Shown piece after piece: positions 34,872 to 38,127 of a stretch of 38,127 bases of DNA; position 1 is the stretch's first letter, and every line of letters begins with the position of its first letter. The translations under genes were made by a program, and so were the position numbers. This DNA is from Candidatus Obscuribacterales bacterium (GTDB taxonomy: Bacteria; Cyanobacteriota; Vampirovibrionia; Obscuribacterales; Obscuribacteraceae): positions 1 through 38,127 of the forward strand of contig JARLHI010000043.1 of NCBI GenBank assembly GCA_031292355.1, in the 5' to 3' direction. Below the pieces are notes generated by a model, which saw only the letters and a program-made list of their open reading frames with translations, did no database searches and was not told where the DNA came from.

Positions 34872-34899
34872 ATTATAGGGAAATTCCGGAACAATTCAA
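34872..34899 (-). promoter_or_regulatory. Promoter of the HTH/coiled-coil gene containing a TTCCGGAA octamer
   Basis: Minus strand: TTGAAT (34894-34899), 16-bp spacer, TATAAT (34872-34877). An octamer at 34884-34891 lies inside the spacer and a second (34904-34911) sits just upstream of the -35. A protein bound there would block RNA polymerase, so autorepression is likely. Confidence 0.75.
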
Positions 34900-35345
34900 T
34901 GAGTTCCGGAAGTCATTTTTTCTATGTCGTCCATGTTCCGGAAGTCCGGCATCAATTACCCTTGCCCTGTTTCACCTCGCTGCGAAAGTGGGCACCCCGA
35001 ACTGCTGGTGGTGACTGGCAGCTACCGAAGTCTGGCGATTGCGCGCCTGTTTGGGTCGCCGCAAATCTCCGGCTGCCTTCGGCTCACTTGTTCCGGAACT
35101 GTTTTGATTCCAGATGGTTGTTCCGGAGGCTTCCGGATGTATTCCGGAAGCCCATGCGGCTTCTTCCGGATGTGAGATGCCGTACCGGATTGAGCCACTT
35201 GCGTTCAATTCTGGCAAATGCCCAATATTTTTGCGGACTGACCACGCCGCAGATCCGGATCTTCTAGAAGTCCGCCATCTGGCGCATATATACTACTGCC
35301 GAATACTTCCGGAAGACAGCCGGAGATACAGCCGGAATTCCGGAA
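34884..35345. repeat. Helically phased array of TTCCGGAA octamers (operator, centromere or origin)
   Basis: Seven perfect TTCCGGAA sites start at 34884, 34904, 34936, 35091, 35142, 35307 and 35338. TTCCGGA sites lacking the last A start at 35121, 35131 and 35164. Within the three clusters the start-to-start distances are 20, 32, 30, 10, 11, 22 and 31 bp, close to whole helical turns. The longer unit TTCCGGAAGTCCGGCA occurs twice (34936 and 35338). A related ATCCGGAT lies at 35253. The region from 34815 to 35510 shows no convincing gene. It lies between the HTH/coiled-coil gene and rep, as expected for a partition or replication control site. Confidence 0.85.
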
Positions 35346-35404
35346 GTCCGGCAAGTACCTCCCCTTTGGGGTTTCAAGGAATTTGCCCTATTGCACGATC
35401 CGAG

Positions 35405-35433
35405 TTGACTAGTTATAGTATCAACCGTGGTAT
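35405..35433 (+). promoter_or_regulatory. Possible plus-strand promoter towards rep
   Basis: TTGACT (35405-35410), 17-bp spacer, TGGTAT (35428-35433). The -35 is good and the -10 is poor. It points to rep and would make a leader of about 230 bases that crosses the terminator-like hairpin at 35521-35545. Confidence 0.4.
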
Positions 35434-35520
35434 TGCAGAGGCACCAATTGCGGTGCATATCATAAAGATATATTTGAGGCTTAGCCGCCTCCTAGAATGG
35501 ACGAACTAGACCGAAAACAA

Positions 35521-35545
35521 AAAACATCGCTTCAGGCGATGTTTT
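35521..35545 (-). terminator. Intrinsic terminator, strongest on the minus strand
   Basis: AAAACATCGC-TTCAG-GCGATGTTTT forms a perfect 10-bp stem with a 5-base loop. On the minus strand the stem runs into a T-rich tail (TTTTTTGTTTT overall), typical of intrinsic termination. On the plus strand the tail is only TTTT, so plus-strand transcripts might partly read through. It ends the putative antisense RNA. Confidence 0.85.
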
Positions 35546-35580
35546 AATTGCGAGACCTTTGCGGACTCTTATTCAATTGT

Positions 35581-35608
35581 CGTGCGTTTACTTGGTAGGT
35601 TTCGCGCG
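35581..35608 (+). promoter_or_regulatory. Rep-leader hairpin with YUNR-type loop
   Basis: CGTGCG (35581-35586) pairs with CGCGCG (35603-35608), one G:U pair included. The 16-base loop TTTACTTGGTAGGTTT holds UUGG, which fits YUNR. It would be the first contact point with the antisense RNA. Confidence 0.5.
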
Positions 35609-35616
35609 TTGCAAAC

Positions 35617-35645
35617 AGAATAAGCGAAAAGTCCGGTTAGGTCAA
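35617..35645 (-). promoter_or_regulatory. Promoter of the putative antisense RNA
   Basis: Minus strand: TTGACC (35640-35645), exactly 17 bp, then TATTCT (35617-35622). This is one of the best sigma70-like promoters in the window and no protein gene lies downstream of it before the terminator. Confidence 0.7.
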
Positions 35646-35670
35646 CACGTCCCTTTAAGGATGACTAGCC

Positions 35671-37464
35671 ATTTCAGGACTTGCACATGCGCACTCGACG
35701 CCGTCGAATGCGCGGTCTAAATTTGCGCGCGCAGACTATTTCCCCTCTGGGTGGGAAACAGACTTAACCCGCTTCATTTCGCTGTTTCACCGTTATGGCT
35801 ACATTTATCGGCCATTAAGTGGTGGCACGTGGGCATCAGCAAATGAACGCTGGGAGTTAACCGATACTGAGTTCATCAAGGCCATATCCTTAGCTCATGA
35901 CAAATTCCTTCTAGGCACACGGGCTGGCAAAACAAGCCGCTTTGTCGTGCTCGACATCGACGCGAATAGCAAATACCATAATAAGAAGCATCTGGACAAA
36001 TTGCTCAAAGTTTTGGCGCGGGCAGGCCTCACCAAGTCATCTTTATTTAGATCAAGCCATAGCGAAGGCTGGCACCTTTACTTATTCTTCGATGAACCTA
36101 TAAGTAGTGCAGAATTGCACCATCAACTGGTGGCAATGCTCAAGCTAAATGATTTTGTCGTATCAAAAGGACAATTGGAAGTTTTTCCAAATCCGGGCAA
36201 GAACTCGCAGGGTATGGGTTTGCGGCTGCCGCTCCAGCATGGTTTTGCCTGGCTTGATAAACGGACACTCGATGTAGATTACTACCGCGAGGAGATGTCA
36301 CCGACTAAAGCGCTGACATATTTTCTCGATCTGCTCGACTCCGATGCCAACCCTTACAAGGCTTTCCGGCAACTGAAGGCACACGTCCTGGACCTCGAAA
36401 GTAAGCGTGAAAAAGCGAAGCTACCGCCCGGGCAAGGTTCAAATGTAGTGCCACTCAGGTCACCGGCTTCATTGCCAGACAACGACGATGGTCATCTAGT
36501 GACAACCGTCTTCGGGCATCTGCCGCCTGGAATAAACGTTGAAAATTGGTGCCGAGGCAGGCAGTTTTCTATCGAGGGATTGACCGGCCCGTCGCAAAGA
36601 GCCGAAGCAATTTTCTGTCTCAATCATTATCTTTTCTACGGTGACCCTAGCCGGAACCTACCCGCCATGGGCTATGGCTTCGAAGAAGAACGGGATTGGG
36701 CCGTTAAGGAATTCCTGGAAGCCCGGCACAACGGACACAGCAGCGACATTAGCCGCGGTCGCGCCGACGCGCTCGAGCAATCCGCTCGTGCCGCGCACTG
36801 GCGCCCACCAAGTAAAAGGGATACCGAGCCCCGGACCTACACAGCGACTCGACCTATCTCCTGGATCAGGGCAAACGAAAACAAAAAGAGAGATGCCCGG
36901 CAGAAAATTCAGCACGCACTGGATTCTCTCAAGAAATTGGGTCGATCATTCACGACGGTTGAATTGGAAGAGCACTCGGATGTCTCCAGGCGCACACTCT
37001 ACAAGCATGAGGATATATGGCGCCAGGACTATGAAGATCTTGCCGCTGGCTTCTTTGCATCTTGTATACACGAATATAACGCTGTGGTGGAGGCTGCTTC
37101 CTCAGAAAGCTTGCCTCCTTCCACTGTCTCTCAAAAAATTACGCCGCCGGGGCTCCTGGCTGCCCGTCGCATAGTCTCCGAGATATCTATGCGGGCGAAA
37201 AGAGATATCCGTAAGTCTTTCCGGCAAAAAGAAAGTGTTCAAGATGATTCGGCTAAAACGTGGCAGGCTAAGGTCGCAGTGTTGACCACTGCCTCGCCGC
37301 CTACACTATCCACTGGTGAGATCAAAGCTTTGCTCTTTGTTCTGCCTGGCTATCTGAGCGTTGCTCCTTATGAAGAAGACGCAACTGCACTTTTGCCTTA
37401 TGTTCAGCACCTTCGACGTGAGCTAGCTATGAGAACTGGACCACCCAGACCGTGTCCCGAGTAG
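35671..37464 (+). CDS. Plasmid Rep-type primase-polymerase (AEP) with C-terminal HTH; start codon unclear
   Basis: About 597 residues if translation starts at the ATT at 35671, nine bases after AAGGA. The coding frame clearly extends from 35665 through the GTG at 35947 (residues such as DYFPSGWETDLTRF and FLLGTRAGKTSRFVVLDID are protein-like), but no ATG, GTG or TTG occurs between. AEP motifs: LDID (Asp95/Asp97), SHSEGWHLYLFF (His135) and QLEVFPN (Glu170) with GMGLRLPL, as in the TOTE/plasmid primase-polymerase group. Near 420-455 an HTH (FTTVELEEHSDVSRRTLYKH) resembles transposon/plasmid DNA-binding tails. Probably primes or initiates plasmid replication from the octamer region. Alternative: a frameshift from an ATG at 35661. 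Confidence 0.82.
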   Translation: MSGLAHAHSTPSNARSKFARADYFPSGWETDLTRFISLFHRYGYIYRPLSGGTWASANERWELTDTEFIKAISLAHDKFLLGTRAGKTSRFVVLDIDANSKYHNKKHLDKLLKVLARAGLTKSSLFRSSHSEGWHLYLFFDEPISSAELHHQLVAMLKLNDFVVSKGQLEVFPNPGKNSQGMGLRLPLQHGFAWLDKRTLDVDYYREEMSPTKALTYFLDLLDSDANPYKAFRQLKAHVLDLESKREKAKLPPGQGSNVVPLRSPASLPDNDDGHLVTTVFGHLPPGINVENWCRGRQFSIEGLTGPSQRAEAIFCLNHYLFYGDPSRNLPAMGYGFEEERDWAVKEFLEARHNGHSSDISRGRADALEQSARAAHWRPPSKRDTEPRTYTATRPISWIRANENKKRDARQKIQHALDSLKKLGRSFTTVELEEHSDVSRRTLYKHEDIWRQDYEDLAAGFFASCIHEYNAVVEAASSESLPPSTVSQKITPPGLLAARRIVSEISMRAKRDIRKSFRQKESVQDDSAKTWQAKVAVLTTASPPTLSTGEIKALLFVLPGYLSVAPYEEDATALLPYVQHLRRELAMRTGPPRPCPE

Positions 37465-37676
37465 TCACCTTGGGCTTTTCTTTGTCGGAGTCTCTACATT
37501 TTTGCAGCTAGATCTTTTTTCTTTGCTTGAGTGCTGCTAAAATATAGCCACTGTATGCGGTACTGAATGAGATCGCTTACTTCCCGGTTTTAGAAGTTGC
37601 AAGATGCGCTTCCTGAGCCGGAATTTTTTGTTTTTAGATTTTTGAGAAATGCATATTTCCCACCGCTAACTATTGT

Positions 37677-37708
37677 ACTTTCTTGACAAGATTATTTGTT
37701 GAGAAAGT
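37677..37708. repeat. 13-bp inverted repeat
   Basis: ACTTTCTTGACAA (37677-37689) pairs with TTGTTGAGAAAGT (37696-37708) across a 6-bp centre, with two G:T pairs. It may be a protein-binding dyad or an RNA hairpin after rep. Confidence 0.5.
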
Positions 37709-38093
37709 TGTTTGGAATCTTTTCTTTTTTTCTGTTTAGCGTGAGAGCACCTGCTTTCCGTTGGTGAAGCGCGCGCTGTATTCGCCCATTTTCTCGTCTT
37801 GGCGCCACCGCCGTGCAAGTTTGTTTTCTTGTTTCTTGCCACTTTTCAGACCCACTTGCTCTGCGGAGCCAAGCCGAGGGGCGTTCTCCAGCAGCGCGTG
37901 CTGCCAGATGAGTCTCTTGGAGAAATGGCGATGATTACAAAGATGGACTACGGTTTGGAGCTGACCTTATGCCGAGCCCGGCATAACGTAAGTTATTCTG
38001 GTTGCCGGATTATTCCGACCTGCTTTCTGAGGCACACCAATAGCTATGATTTGAGTTAATGCTACCCGGCATTATCCAGCCAATCTTATGGGA

Positions 38094-38114
38094 ATCCCTT
38101 GTAGGGATATCCTG
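38094..38114 (+). other. Candidate oriT-like inverted repeat plus nic-like sequence
   Basis: ATCCCT-TGT-AGGGAT (38094-38108) is followed at once by TATCCTG (38108-38114). MOB-P origins such as RP4 have an inverted repeat ahead of a TATCCTG nic core. The core alone is common by chance (about four to five expected in the window on both strands), and the arms are short, so this is weak support. Confidence 0.3.
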
Positions 38115-38127
38115 AACGAGAGGTTGA

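Larger units (their letters stand above)
35512..35610 (-). ncRNA. Putative counter-transcribed RNA against the rep leader
   Basis: A minus-strand promoter (35617-35645) predicts a start near 35610, and the terminator at 35521-35545 predicts an end near 35512, giving an RNA of about 95-100 nt with no ORF. It is antisense to the leader just before rep. The sense strand has a hairpin at 35581-35608 (CGTGCG / CGCGCG stem) whose 16-base loop contains CTTGGT, a YUNR U-turn motif of the sort found in antisense targets of plasmid rep leaders. Copy-number control by antisense RNA is the natural reading; expression is not shown. Confidence 0.6.
37465..38127. other. Non-coding right end with inverted repeats
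   Basis: No credible gene is seen in these 660 bases. The left part is T-rich. It holds an inverted repeat at 37677-37708 and another at 38094-38108, listed separately. Confidence 0.55.

Noticed and set aside
34899..35509. Plus-strand reading frames of 122 and 131 residues across the octamer array
   Set aside because: They read through the repeats, have odd composition and no ribosome site, and overlap the HTH gene promoter; the array explains the DNA better.
37799..38059. 86-residue plus-strand reading frame at the right end
   Set aside because: TTG start without a ribosome site and unprotein-like composition.
1..38127. Window as a complete circular plasmid
   Set aside because: Joining the ends puts a TGA directly before the open frame at position 1 and gives the first gene no good start, so the window seems cut from a longer sequence.
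1..38127. CRISPR arrays, tRNA or rRNA genes
   Set aside because: No regularly spaced long direct repeats and no RNA-gene signatures were seen by eye; the TTCCGGAA sites are short and irregular, unlike CRISPR repeats.

Overview
The window looks like part of a metal-resistance plasmid or integrative element. It carries a conjugation-type locus at the left, about 28 kb of heavy-metal genes in the middle, and replication and maintenance functions at the right. The host cannot be fixed from sequence alone. Moderate GC, many TTG/GTG starts, kinesin-light-chain-type TPR proteins and a long disordered cytoplasmic-type SLT protein made me think of a non-photosynthetic cyanobacterial relative (Obscuribacterales/Vampirovibrionia). 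That is a tentative inference.

Layout. (1) 1-4940, plus strand: the tail of an unidentified protein, a VirD4/TraG-like coupling ATPase with no membrane anchor of its own, a two-TM partner candidate and a membrane J-domain-like protein. (2) 5046-13527, minus strand: one tightly packed operon in the order cmtR-like sensor, czcC, czcB, czcA, P1B-ATPase. Genes overlap or abut, and a large double palindromic operator lies just before the sensor. It should export divalent metals (Cd/Zn/Co/Pb class). (3) 13923-15644, minus: a lytic-transglycosylase-domain protein. (4) 15943-27781, plus: a long gene train built around a second RND pump. It holds a Cys-rich secreted protein, a DUF5818-like protein, an adaptor fused to two heavy-metal-binding domains and a YtkA/FixH-like domain, the RND permease, a Spy/CnrX-like protein, a TolC-like channel, a second DUF5818-like lipoprotein, a 4-TM protein, a TPR protein, a MerT-like protein and a putative nuclease. 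(5) 27927-32986: a copper module with a Csp/DUF326 copper-storage protein, a tiny Met-rich membrane peptide, and a minus-strand merR - YVTN propeller - copA operon driven by a MerR-type promoter with a 20-bp spacer. (6) 33140-38127: a tyrosine recombinase beside a 28-bp dif-like site, a broken IS6-type transposase fragment, an HTH/coiled-coil (KfrA-like) protein, a helically phased array of TTCCGGAA octamers, a probable counter-transcribed RNA, and a primase-polymerase type Rep gene. The last 660 bases are non-coding and hold two inverted repeats, one next to a possible nic-like sequence.

How it fits together. Two export routes are layered: cytosol to periplasm by P1B ATPases, and periplasm to outside by RND tripartite pumps. 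Csp may buffer cytosolic Cu(I), and secreted Cys/His/Met-rich proteins may handle periplasmic metal. The right end reads as a plasmid control region. The octamer array overlaps the promoter of the HTH/coiled-coil gene, so that protein probably represses itself and may organise partition or replication. A promoter-terminator pair antisense to the rep leader suggests antisense copy-number control of a rep gene that has no ordinary start codon. This control region is the most novel part of the window.
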